64,000 nucleotides of DNA from Bagarius yarrelli (Eukaryota; Chordata; Actinopteri; Siluriformes; Sisoridae). The stretch covers positions 1,516,741 through 1,580,740 of the forward strand of contig VCAZ01000014.1 in the NCBI GenBank assembly GCA_005784505.1, written 5' to 3'. Under the pieces are notes generated by a model, which made no database searches, was not told the origin of the DNA, and saw nothing but the letters and a program-made list of their open reading frames with translations. Both the position numbers and the translations under genes were made by a program. Each line of letters opens with the position of its first letter. Within the stretch, counting starts at the first letter, position 1. Below are positions 54,662-64,000 of the stretch, in pieces.

Positions 54662-54846
54662 AAATTTGCATCATTTGCCAGACGCCCTTCTACAGAGCAA
54701 CTTACATTATTCTCTGTTATACAACTGAGCAATAGGGGGTTAAGGGCCTTGCTCAGGGGCCCAGCAGTGGTAGCTTTTGGATGCTGAAAATCGAACCCGG
54801 TCATCAAATTAGTAGGCCAACACCTTAACCACTGTACTACCACTTC
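54662..54846 (-). mobile_element. V-SINE-like element, full length
   Basis: Reverse orientation: ATCATTTGCCAGACGCCCTT, CTTGCTCAGGGGCCCAGCAG, AAATCGAACCCGGTC, AACACCTTAACCACTGTACT. Confidence 0.88.
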
Positions 54847-54849
54847 ATC

Positions 54850-55640
54850 CGTATATACTGTATATGTATATGCTACATTCGGTCAGGCTGTAACAGAAAC
54901 TCTCCTCTTTTTTCTTCTGCCTAAAGAGGACATTGTTTTGTCGTCCTTAAAATATGGTGCAAAAAACAAATCTGACAAAATGTCTATTGTGTCCATTGAT
55001 TATTGCGCCGTTTTTACCTCCTTTTCCGGTCGGTACATCTACATTGGGTTGTTTTGCTGTGTATAGTAAAAATGCAGATATTAAATAGGGGTCAGTTTTA
55101 AAAGATGATGTAAGCAGATCATTAAAAAAAAAAAAAAAAAACGAATATAGTCACAAAATCGGAATTGGACAATATAACCTGTGATTATGTCATAAAAGAT
55201 GCTCAAGACTAAAGAAGTACCAGCTCCAGTTAATTTTGGATACTTAAAGAGAAGATGATATAAAGGAGTCGCTGCTGAATCTGTAATGAACTCAGATGTT
55301 GGGTTAATTTATAAGCTGGTGAGAAGAACTGAATTTGTACTGTAGATAGAACATCATTTACACACACACACCCCCCCCCCCCTCAGTGGTTATGATGTCA
55401 ATAATAGTTCCTAATCACAAAATTACACATACATGTGAAGTGTAAAATTAATCCCAAGCCTTTTTTTAAATTTTATTATTAGTATTTAAATGAGCAGAGC
55501 TTTTAAGCCTCTTATCCCAGTGTCACATGAACATAACATAGCACAGTTACTTTATAACTAACTAAATTTATTTATTTAAACAACACCATTTTATTAGACA
55601 CTTTTCTGTTCCTACCCTGTTTTTTGGAAGTGCCCAGACT
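54850..55640. other. AT-rich, no gene recognised
   Basis: It contains poly-A at about 55122-55140 and a poly-C run at about 55371-55383. No other element recognised. Confidence 0.35.
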
Positions 55641-55654
55641 TTATATTGGGCCAA

Positions 55655-55900
55655 GCCCCAGAACAAAGATTTCAGCCCCAGAACAAAGATTTCAGCCCCA
55701 GAACAAAGATTTCAGCCCCAGAACAAAGATTTCAGCCCCAGCACATAGATTTTAGCCCCAGAACAAAGATTTCAGCCCCAGCACATAGATTTCAGCCCCA
55801 GAACAAAGACTTCAGCCCCAGCACATAGATTTCAGCCCCAGCACATAGATTTCAGCCCCAGCACATAGATTTCAGCCCCAGCAAATAGATTTCGGGGCTC
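55655..55900. repeat. 20-bp minisatellite, 12 units of two types
   Basis: Each unit ends TTCAGCCCCA. Type A begins GAACAAAGAT and type B begins GCACATAGAT. From 55661 the order is A A A A B A B A B B B B. The 60-codon plus frame (55646-55828) is a translation of it. Confidence 0.97.
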
Positions 55901-56181
55901 AACCTTAAGGCTTCAAATAATACCAAAAAGTAATCTGGTAAATTAATCAAGTCTGATTCATTCAAGATTAATTTGTTTTCCAAATGCAAGTGACTGCAGC
56001 CATGTTTCCAGATTGGGTGGGTTCATGCCAAGTGATGCCAGATTGGGTGGGTTTTTCGCTCAATTGGGCTTTTTTTGATCAAGTCAGAATGGAAATAGAT
56101 GCATTGGGCCTGTTAATTATATTTGTGCTGCTTTTTAATACAACTGGCGGGTGTTTAGTTTTACATACAGACATGTGATCC

Positions 56182-56183
56182 TG

Positions 56184-56243
<60 letters not shown>

Positions 56244-56295
56244 CATGTCTGTCTGTCTTTCTGTCTGTCTGTTTGTCTGTCTATCTATCTATTAT
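56182..56295. repeat. (ATCT)n / (GTCT)n microsatellite
   Basis: About 14 ATCT units, then GTCTGTCT variants and a short ATCT stretch. Confidence 0.97.
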
Positions 56296-56299
56296 TTTA

Positions 56300-56835
56300 G
56301 GCACAGTGTTGCAGATTGCTTTTGTTCTATTTCAGCATCAATAATAATTCAGTAGAAACACCCAGCAGAACCACAGCCCATCCGGTTTATTGCTGAATGA
56401 TTTAGTGTTTTAAAGGAATCATTGAGTCAAAGGTTTTGGTTAATCAGCTGTTTGAAAGAATCGTTTGAATGTCCGAGTCTCAATGACTCAATGACCGAAT
56501 CCTGACATCATAACAACTTCCAATTTAACCCCTGTATGTACATACATAAAACTACAGGGAAAAAACACCAAAGAGTTTCATCCATATTAAATATCAGCTC
56601 ATCTGCAGCGAGGGGAGTCAAAACATACACACGGTCCGGATACGGTGCACACCAAATATTTACCCAATAAATACGATTTATATTTCGCACCCAAGCAGCA
56701 TCTTCAGATTAATTATGGATGTAATTTTGCAGTCATAGCTGATTGCCCTCCGAGCTGAACACCATGTTGCTTATACGCACCCAGAATGTGAATATGCATA
56801 GGAGAGGAATAGTTTTCGAAAAAAAAAAACCCCAA
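56300..56835. other. No gene recognised
   Basis: Mixed sequence; no repeat or coding frame supported. GAATCATTGAGTCAAAGG and neighbouring text repeat GAGTC/GACTC words. Confidence 0.3.
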
Positions 56836-56839
56836 CCTT

Positions 56840-57560
56840 ATGGCAGGCCACCCGCAGCACCTTGAGCTTCATCAGCGTCCTTTCCTACGGAGAATGCTTG
56901 CGTTGTGACATTTACAAATCCATTCCAAAAAGGTCACTTTCTCATTACAACCTTTTATTAACACTGCAGAGGAATGGCACAGAAAATGTCATACCTTTTT
57001 ATCTAGGATTTTATCTATTATTCAAAGCCCACATGCACTCCAAGCAGATCAAAAGAGGTATGTAGGCAGCGTTATAGGTGTACGAGTGGGTGTGTGGGGT
57101 CAACAAAGACGTCGTGCACAGCTCCTTTCTCTCGCTGGCTTTGAATAACAGCGAGACGTCCTCCAGAAATGAAAAGCGAATCACGACGCCTGCTAAATTT
57201 CAACTGAAATAAAAGACAACGTGTGGAAAATATGCTGTTTTGCAGCAGCTAACACCTTCGTGGTAACATCTTGAATTTCGGCACGTTCGGTTGGAAGGTG
57301 GAAACGTTGGGCAGGTTCGAGACTCTGGAAATGTAGCCCGCGTATTAACATCCCATTTGCATGCATTAGACAATCAGTGAAAGGTCTCCAGCCTTGACTG
57401 TCAGTCTCATTACACAAAAGCTTCTTCACAGCTGGACAACCTGCACACCGCAGCGGATAGAATGATTAAACAGCTGTCAAATGCATGGCTGGATTCTGGA
57501 AGCCCAGCACCAGCAAGCCTCCCTGAGTCTTCGTCTAAGAGCTAGAAGAAATCTAAAAAA
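56840..57560. other. Longest unique block, candidate enhancer with octamer
   Basis: About 720 bp of complex, repeat-free sequence. It contains a perfect octamer ATTTGCAT at 57355-57362 followed by GCATTAG, and CAGCTG sites at 57429-57434 and 57471-57476. The frames 56862-57065 and 57193-57429 show no domain. This is the strongest candidate in the window for a conserved non-coding element. Confidence 0.4.
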
Positions 57561-57767
57561 AAAAAAAAAAAAGACAGGAAAGGAAAAAGACGATAAAATG
57601 CTGATTTAATTGCTATGCCCTTTTTTTCACTCTAAGAGGTTATTTCATGGTTGGGAGAAGAGTGTGTAGATGCACAGGATCTGACTCAGGATCACATTGC
57701 TTTAATTACACAAATAAGCTACTTCAGGGTTCAATCGGCTTAAAGAGAAAGGAATAATAGCGTTAGT

Positions 57768-57769
<2 letters not shown>

Positions 57770-57803
<34 letters not shown>
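57770..57803. repeat. (GA)n microsatellite
   Basis: About 16 GA units. Confidence 0.95.
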
Positions 57804-57806
<3 letters not shown>

Positions 57807-57984
57807 GGTTAGAGATATAAATATTGTTATAAAGAGAGCCAGTACTACGAATGCTGCTACAGAGCTGAAAGTATAGATACAGCTGTTGACTATAGTTTTT
57901 AATAACTACAGCAGCAGATGTTGCTATAAATAAAAATGATGTTGCCTGAGTATGTCTATTCATACAGATGTTGCTATATATATA

Positions 57985-58028
57985 ATGCCCTGTGACCCTG
58001 AATTAGGGAATAAGCAGGTATAGAAGAT
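57985..58028 (+). mobile_element. DANA-like SINE tail fragment
   Basis: GCCCTGTGACCCTGAATTAG, GGAATAAGCAGGTATAGAAG. It abuts a reverse-oriented V-SINE. Confidence 0.8.
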
Positions 58029-58165
58029 TACAACATTTGGCAGACACTCTTATCCAGAGTGACTTACATTTATCTTATTACTACAACTGAGCAACTGGTG
58101 GCTAAGGGCCTTGCTCAGGGGCCACCGGGGGCTACTTAATAAGGCTGGGAATCAAACCCAGAAGA
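58029..58165 (-). mobile_element. V-SINE-like element, head truncated
   Basis: Reverse orientation: ACAACATTTGGCAGACACTC, AAGGGCCTTGCTCAGGGGCC, GGGAATCAAACCCAG. Confidence 0.82.
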
Positions 58166-58471
58166 ATAATGAATTAATGTTGCTATATGTAAAGACAATT
58201 ATAGATAAAGATATAGATACAAAAGGCTACAGATACAGCTGGATGACTCTGGATACAGATGTTGCTCTAGATACAGATAGAGATACAGCTGTTGTTATAG
58301 AGACAGTTCGCTATAGAGACAGCAGATTGTAATAGATACAGCTGTTGCTCTACATACAGATCATAATTAAATACAGCAGATTAGAGAAATACAGATGACT
58401 CAGCTGGTGCTATAAAGACAGATAAATATATATGTGTATATATATTTTTCCTGATTCTGTCTGTCCAAAAC

Positions 58472-58638
58472 ACAGGTGTCAAACTCAGTTCCTGGAGGTC
58501 CACCACCCAGAAGAGTTTAGCTTGATTACCTGATCCAGCTAATCATGTCTTTTAGGCTTGTTTGAAAAATTACTTAAAAAATAAATAAACTCTGTGGGGC
58601 GCTTTGGACCGCTAGGAACTTGATTTGACACCCCTGGT
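58472..58638. mobile_element. Short MITE with inverted ends
   Basis: Left end CAGGTGTCAAACTCAGTTCC and right end GGAACTTGATTTGACACCCC are near-perfect complements apart from small differences. The interior contains AGAGTTTAGCTTGATTACC and TGATCCAGCTAATCATG. It is the common fish palindromic repeat usually placed with non-autonomous hAT elements (family assignment from memory of the type). Confidence 0.75.
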
Positions 58639-58748
58639 CTAGAAGGACAAAGTAACAGAACAAACTGTGACAGACTAAATCCAGACTAAACTGTGGCAAC
58701 GTCTTAATGATGCTTCAAGAAACCGGAAAAGCTATATGCCAGTGCAAC

Positions 58749-58921
58749 ATTATTTGGCAGACATCCAGCATGACTTACAGTTATCTCTTTTGTACAACTG
58801 AGCAATTAGGAGTTAAGAGCCTTGCGTGGGGGCCCAGCAGAGGCAACTTGGTGGCACTGGGAATGGAACCCTGATCTTTAAACTAGCAGTCAAACACCTT
58901 ATCTACTGGGCTACCACTTTA
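58749..58921 (-). mobile_element. V-SINE-like element
   Basis: Reverse orientation: TTATTTGGCAGACATCCAGC, GCGTGGGGGCCCAGCAGAGG, GGGAATGGAACCCTGATC, AACACCTTATCTACTGGGC. Confidence 0.88.
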
Positions 58922-59344
58922 CCAGAAAGACTGTGAACAGATCTGTGTCTGGAGCTCTGGCTGTCGTCAGACTTCTTGTAGGAACAAAAATCCCACTAGA
59001 TTATCACAATTAATGGCAAAATAAATAAACTGATATTTTCTACGATCACTACAGCAAAGGATGAAAATAACTTTACACCATTTTTAGCTGGTGGAAATAA
59101 CTAGTGTTCCTTTTTTGTTGGCCACCATTGTATATCTAAATAGACTGAGACAGAGCGAGACAGAGCGAGACAGAGAGATGATTATAGATGCAGCTGTTGC
59201 TATAGATACAGATGGATAGAGATACAGATGTTGCCATTGACTAAGATTATTATACAAACAGTTTGCTCCGGATTAGTATTGTTTTACTTTTCTGGGCTTC
59301 AGAGAAAAAAAAAACATGATTTATTATCCTACACAGTCTTTATA

Positions 59345-59677
59345 TTCATTCATTTATCTTTTATGCCCGCCTATTCCTTAATTCGGGGTCACGGGGATCT
59401 GCTGGGGTCTATCCCAGCCATTTCTAAAAGGGCAAAAGGCAGGAAGGAGGGTGTTGCACCCTGGACACCAGTCCATCACAGGACCACACACACCTATTGT
59501 CAATTTAGAATCACCAATCAACCTAACATGCATGTGTTTGGACTGCGCGAGGAAACCGGAGAACCCAGAGTAAACCTATGCAAGCACAGGGAGAACATGC
59601 AAACTCACAGAACACACAGAAAGACCCCTGCAGGGGAATCGAACCAAGGTCTAACCACTAAGCCACCGTGCTGCCTA
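59345..59677 (-). mobile_element. DANA-like SINE, full length
   Basis: Reverse orientation from ATTCATTTATCTTTTATGCC to CTAAGCCACCGTGCTGCC. The B-box region is partly deleted (GGGGAATCGAACCAAGG). The 155-codon plus frame (59228-59695) runs through it and is an artefact. Confidence 0.92.
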
Positions 59678-59679
59678 GT

Positions 59680-60335
59680 TTTTATATTGTTCTAGCATAA
59701 AATGACATATTGGGCTATGTTTTTGTCAGTTTAGATTTATCTCCTCTAGTCTGGAGTTTATCCACTAAAATGGGATTGGGATACTGACTGTAGACCTTTG
59801 ACAGGAGAAAGCTGAGGGACCTGAGAACCTCCCTGTTATGATTGCCTCCGAACCGATACGGGCAGCACTGTGTGTGAAATGTGAGTGTCATGGCTGACAT
59901 CATGAGTCAGGCTGGATATACCCCCAGGCTCAGCATTAAGCGGACAGAGAACTCGGTGACATTTTACTGCAACAATATATTTAAAATGGATATTTATGCT
60001 CTACGCTGGATTTTGTAGCTTTGTGTCAAAAATGCATGATAGAAATGGTATGAACGGTAAATATATGTAGTAAAAAGACATTTTTGAAACAAAAAATATA
60101 ATTGCAAGAAAACTTAACATCATTTCTATAAGGGGTCATTTACATGCTGCATTGGGAACAACACATCATTTTTCTGGCAACCTTTTATCAATTAGACAAC
60201 TTTGTAGTACCTTTATCATTTTTAAGTTTCACAGACACCTGAATTCTGGGAAAAGTTAGAACATCTTTTAAGTTTAAACACTTTTAAATCACATGAGCCA
60301 GGTCATGGCAACATGGCAGTTAGCCCGTGCAGTAG
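59680..60335. other. No gene recognised
   Basis: Unique to AT-rich sequence. The stretch 59700-59960 is the more complex part. Confidence 0.3.
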
Positions 60336-60339
60336 CTTT

Positions 60340-60482
60340 GTTTGCACAGTGGCTTTGGGCCTCATACTGCTTGCTGGTCCTCCGGGTTGGTTCCTGTGCT
60401 TGCGTGGGTTTACTGCAGATACTCTGTTTTTCCTTTTCCTAAATGTCCCACAGGATTGAGTGTGAGTGTGTGTGTGGCCCTA
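60340..60482 (+). mobile_element. DANA-like SINE, degraded
   Basis: GTTTGCACAGTGGCTTTGGG, CTGTGCTTGCGTGGGTTTAC, AGGATTGAGTGTGAGTGTGT. Head and tail are lost. Confidence 0.55.
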
Positions 60483-60699
60483 TAGTCACTAACAATGCTA
60501 TGATCACTTTACAATGCTATTTGCACAACATTGTTGTTAATTTGCACATTTCATGTCTACCTCATTTTACAATGACATTTATTTGGTTGGCGCTATTGCG
60601 TTCTGTTCTGTTCTCTCTTGTTCTTCTGCACTTGCACTCTTTGCTGCAGTGCAACCTGTTAGTGGCCCTCTTTATGCTATCCGAATTCTTTGCATTTCA

Positions 60700-60810
60700 T
60701 TTTCCTGAACTTGCACCCAGATCTTCCAATTACATTAAAATCTACAACATTTGCAGACCTTGACTTCTAAAACCTTAACCACTGTGCTACCAGATCTTCC
60801 AATGCTGGGA
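60700..60810 (-). mobile_element. V-SINE-like fragments, degraded
   Basis: CATTTGCAGACC and TAAAACCTTAACCACTGTGC then TACCAGATCTTCC resemble rearranged pieces of the reverse V-SINE. Order is scrambled. Confidence 0.4.
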
Positions 60811-61029
60811 AATCCTAACCACTGCCATCAGCATGATTCTGGTCCTGTTATGTTATCTGCGTTCTATTGTGAATGAAAAATATTGTCTCAAAAAAAAAGC
60901 GTCCCAATTTTTCCGGAATTTGGGTTGGACATAAATTTCATTTTACACATCTGTATTATCAGCACTAGATATAAATGCACTTTCATCTACTAACACATCG
61001 TTTTAAGTGACCATAAACATCATGTCGTA

Positions 61030-61460
61030 TTCTGCAGGACTCCCCAAGGTGTTGTGAGCCCTGAGTGCTTAGCATTCATTAGCCAGCCGGTAATAAGCTG
61101 AGGGCTTCATCCGTTACGCCTGTCAACCTGGTCTGGTGTCATTGGCCCATCACAAACACTATTTTCAACCTGACCAGAAAGGACCCTCGTTTCTATCAGA
61201 GAAGTAGGGTTAGTTCCAGTGAAGCCTTGCTGCTGAGAACCGATCGCTCTGGTCCGGGGTAGCTCTGGTGCAGCATGGCAGAGCTGCCCAGATAATTGGA
61301 CATGCTCCAGACTACATGAGGTAAATAAATCGATGTACAGCTAGCGCTGGATGTGATATGACAAGGGAAGATGGTTAAATTAATTGAAGCTTTTTTTATG
61401 TGGAGCAGGATTACAGCTATAATCCTCATGTTAGTGTTTATAGCATATACATATAAATAT
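61030..61460. other. Unique block with paired K50-homeodomain sites
   Basis: Repeat-free and relatively GC-rich. GGATTA at 61408-61413 and TAATCC at 61420-61425 form an inverted pair of OTX/PITX-type sites six bases apart. The 77-codon minus frame (61196-61429) has no domain. Candidate enhancer. Confidence 0.35.
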
Positions 61461-61716
61461 ATAAAATACTAATTTGCCTTAAATAAAGGGCCAGGAATGA
61501 CTGTAGGCTTAAATAAAGAATCACAATTACACGAATCTGTACCTTTAATTGGAGTTATGTTGCATGTGATTTATCTCAGAAGTAAGAAATAAAAGCTACA
61601 AACAAAGAATTAGCTTATTTTGTTAGCAATAAGGTAGGGTTAACTTCAGACTTTCTTAAAGTAGTATTTTTTACTACATGAGTCAGCGTCACAGATTCTA
61701 TATCAGGTCTAGAAGT

Positions 61717-61790
61717 CTATATTCATTTATTCATTCATTCATTCATTCATCTTCTATACCCTCTTATTCCCTAATTCAGGGTCACATGGT
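61717..61790 (-). mobile_element. DANA-like SINE tail fragment
   Basis: (ATTC)n then CTTCTATACCCTCTTATTCC and CTAATTCAGGGTCACATGG. It is separated by only about 40 bp from the next copy, in opposite orientation. Confidence 0.85.
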
Positions 61791-61831
61791 CAATTTGTAT
61801 CGCATTTGAATTAATTACTTAACCATCCTAA

Positions 61832-62152
61832 GGGGCGGCACGGTGGCTGAGTGATTAGCACTGTTGCTTTACAGCAAGACGGTCCCGGGTTCGATTCCCC
61901 TGCAGGGGTTTTTCTGTGTGGAGTTTGCCTGTTCTCCCTGTGCTTGCATGGGTTTATTCCAGGTTCTCCAGTTTCCTCCCACAGTCCAAAAACATTGGTG
62001 ATTCACTGACATGGAGTGTGTGATGAACTGGTGATCTGTCCAGGGTGTCCCCATCCTTGCCCTTTCAGAGACAGCTGGGATAGACTTTAACAGATCCCTG
62101 TGACCCCGAATTAGGGAATAAATATGTATAGAAGATGAATGAATGAATAATG
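61832..62152 (+). mobile_element. DANA-like SINE, full length
   Basis: Head GGGGCGGCACGGTGGCTGAG, B box GGGTTCGATTCCC, complete body with a small internal deletion, tail AATTAGGGAATAAATATG. Confidence 0.93.
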
Positions 62153-62159
62153 TAAATAA

Positions 62160-62290
62160 ATAATGTGTGTGTCTGTTGGACTGGTGACCTGTCCAGGGTG
62201 TACCCATCCTTGCCCTTTCAGAGATGTCTGGGATAGACTCCAGCAGATCCCTGTGACCCCGAATTAGGGAATGATGGGTTTAGAACGATT
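62160..62290 (+). mobile_element. DANA-like SINE, 3' partial duplicate
   Basis: GTTGGACTGGTGACCTGTCC, AGGGTGTACCCATCCTTGCC and CCCCGAATTAGGGAATGATG repeat the second half of the preceding copy. The shared, unusual CCATCCTTGCC indicates that it is a local duplicate rather than an independent insertion. Confidence 0.85.
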
Positions 62291-62542
62291 GTCTTAAACA
62301 TAAGATTTGACTAATGCTGGGGTTTATTTATTCATTTTTTTTTTCTTTTTCGGCCGAGTTAATGTCTTCTCTTGTTAGAGACACAGGATGAAAATTGCTC
62401 TAATGATCTCCATCTTCTTGCTACCTGAGATGCTCCTCTATATTCAGTGCTCTATTGTGCCTCTGCACCCTATCATTTTCCTCTCATTCACCCTCTCTAA
62501 CAACAACAACAACCGTAGCAGCAGTGCCTACAATGTACCTGA

Positions 62543-62570
62543 ATGCACACACACACACACACACACACAC
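62543..62570. repeat. (CA)n microsatellite
   Basis: About 14 CA units. Confidence 0.95.
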
Positions 62571-62892
62571 AACAAAACTTTTCATGTCTAATTTTCCAAT
62601 GCAGCCTCAGGGGCCATGTGTAAAAATTACAAAAAAACATTCAGTTTCAAAAGTTCTGTTTCACAGCCGTTCAGAATAAACGTTTGCTATTAGAGATAAA
62701 AATCTCAATCAATTCTTTAAAGACACATTCCATCAAATCCTGATCCAGTTTATAATAACAACTTCAGGTCAGTTTTAATGTCTGATTTTTGTTGATTGGC
62801 TGCTTCGCTCAGACGTTAGTAATTAGTATTTGAAATTAGGCAATCCTTTATGTTAAAATACAATTCTTAGACAGTGAGTAATTAATAACAAA

Positions 62893-63212
62893 AGGCTTAG
62901 TTGTAAGTGCTGTTGCCTTACAGTAAGAAGGTCCCGGGTTCGATTCCCCTGCAAGGGTCTTTCTGCGTGGAGTTTCCTCCCACAGTCCAAAAACATGTAG
63001 GTTAGATTGACTGGTGATTCTAAATTGCCCATAGGAGTGAGTGTGAGTGTGTGTGTATGGCCCTGTGATGGACTGGTGACCTATCTAGGGTTTCCCCCTC
63101 CTGCCTTTCATCCTTTTAGAGATGGCTGGGATTGGCTCCAGCAGATCCCTGTGACCCCGAATTAGGGAATAAGTGGGTATAGAAGATGAATAAATGAATA
63201 AATAATAACAAA
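62893..63212 (+). mobile_element. DANA-like SINE, nearly full length
   Basis: Begins AAGGCTTAGTTGTAAGTGCT, B box GGGTTCGATTCCC, deletion between GCGTGGAGTTT and CCTCCCACAG, then complete body and tail (AATAAATGAATAAATAA). Confidence 0.92.
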
Positions 63213-63214
63213 AA

Positions 63215-63708
63215 CACATTAGAAAAAAAACTTGCTCGCAAATCTAACAAACTAAAATGTAAAAATGTACAAAAAGAAATGAAGCTTACCTTCAAAACCC
63301 ACCTAGCTAGCTCATTCATCTTATTATAAAAAAATACTAGCTAAAAAACCTAACGAACTAATATACCAATATTTACTAGCTAGAAAATGTTACAACAGTT
63401 ATTCTAAAACTTACCCCCACACCCGCTTTTTACCCCAAACACAGCCACACATAAAGACACTTTTAGGAGATTTTATTTGAAATATCGCAATTCAATAATA
63501 ATAATTAACTCGAACTTGTTTCTGCACGAAAGCGAACAGTTTTGATCTGCAGGAATTAGACGTCTCCTTATCAGACCCAGAGTTTCGTCAGTGATGTAAG
63601 CTGTAAGCCGCCTAAAAACATCTGCCATTAATGACATTTTCAATTTTAGCCATAATAGTCTGTTATATTGTTTGTGTAATTATAAGCACAGCTTTTATTA
63701 CTTTATAT
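63215..63708. other. No gene recognised
   Basis: AT-rich on the left; 63530-63660 is more complex (CCATTAATGACATTTTCAA) but no motif is decisive. Confidence 0.3.
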
Positions 63709-63710
63709 AA

Positions 63711-64000
63711 GTTCAAGTTCAACAAGCTTTATTGTCATTTTAACCATATATAGCAGACGCAGTACACAGTTTCCCCAGGACCCCATGGTGCTACACAAAA
63801 CAACACAGAATTACACAAAACAACAAACAACAAGGAGCCACTGAACAGAACAAACATAAAGTGCATGTGTGCAACCTGATGCAAACAGTGCAGAACAGAC
63901 AGTGCAATTAACAATACAAACATTACAACAGACAGCGCAAAAGACAATACAGAACAGAACACAACCCTGGACAGAACATTGAAAATAACATTTTTGTGCA
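63711..64000 (+). repeat. Dispersed repeat shared with 8.35-8.51 kb
   Basis: AGTTCAAGTTCAACAAGCTT, TATTGTCATTTTAACCATAT and CCAGGACCCCATGGTGCTAC match the earlier copy. It continues as a C/A-rich stretch with AACAGACAGTGCAATTAACA and related repeats to the window edge, where it may be truncated. Confidence 0.7.

Larger units (their letters stand above)
57810..59245 (+). repeat. Degenerate GATACAGCTGTTGCTATA-type repeat, interrupted
   Basis: Variants of AGATACAGCTGTTGCTATAG recur at 57880, 58236, 58286, 58339 and 58401, and again at 59191. The parts are separated by SINEs (57985-58165, 58749-58921) and a MITE (58472-58638). Six CAGCTG E-box cores occur within it. Confidence 0.7.

Noticed and set aside
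59228..59695. 155-codon plus-strand frame
   Set aside because: Runs through a reverse-oriented DANA-like SINE; not a gene.
1..64000. Endogenous retrovirus or intact viral gene
   Set aside because: No gag, protease, integrase or envelope-like frame was recognised; reverse-transcriptase motifs seen belong to non-LTR elements.

Overview
The window looks like euchromatic, non-coding DNA from a teleost fish, probably an otophysan and possibly a catfish (the lineage is an inference from the repeat types). It is AT-rich and full of microsatellites. It carries many copies of tRNA-derived SINEs of the DANA/mermaid type and of a V-SINE type, Tc1-like DNA transposons, and decayed LINEs (L2/CR1-like, RTE-like and probably Tx1/L1-like). 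No functional protein-coding gene, rRNA, genuine tRNA gene, CRISPR array or prokaryotic feature is supported. Every open frame of about 60-190 codons is a repeat remnant, a microsatellite translation or an unsupported short frame. The window is best read as intergenic DNA or a large intron.

Layout. 1-6 kb: a unique block, a MITE-like hairpin, the first SINEs, a large TCCA tetranucleotide array and, at 5.54-5.94 kb, a SINE whose internal-promoter segment is repeated five times. 6-11 kb: V-SINE copies, a LINE-type 3' tail, a TA array and an RTE-like endonuclease remnant at 9.88-10.69 kb. 11-18 kb: CA and tetranucleotide arrays, several unique blocks, a degenerate ~75 bp tandem repeat (14.96-15.74 kb) and a 30-bp minisatellite between two direct repeats (16.56-17.57 kb). 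18-31 kb: a decayed LINE, many SINEs, a Tc1 fragment at 24.3 kb and a nearly full-length dead Tc1 element at 28.05-29.88 kb interrupted by a V-SINE. 31-38 kb: more SINEs and an RTE 3' remnant whose coding sequence expanded into a 36-bp minisatellite (36.44-37.14 kb). 38-44 kb: LINE and Tc1 fragments, a 310-bp CT tract and a second long dead Tc1 element (41.78-42.85 kb). 44-51 kb: a pentanucleotide array and an L2-like LINE on the minus strand (48.34-50.76 kb). 51-64 kb: mainly SINEs, a 20-bp minisatellite (55.65-55.90 kb), an E-box-rich degenerate repeat (57.8-59.2 kb) and a short palindromic MITE (58.47-58.64 kb).

Between the repeats lie about fifteen blocks of 250-750 bp that are repeat-free and compositionally complex. 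Some contain good matches to octamer, MEF2, SRF or K50-homeodomain sites. They are the best candidates for conserved regulatory elements, but conservation cannot be tested from one sequence. Nested insertions give a partial order of events: V-SINEs inserted into a Tc1 element, into an L2 LINE and into DANA-like SINEs, so some V-SINE activity is the youngest seen here.
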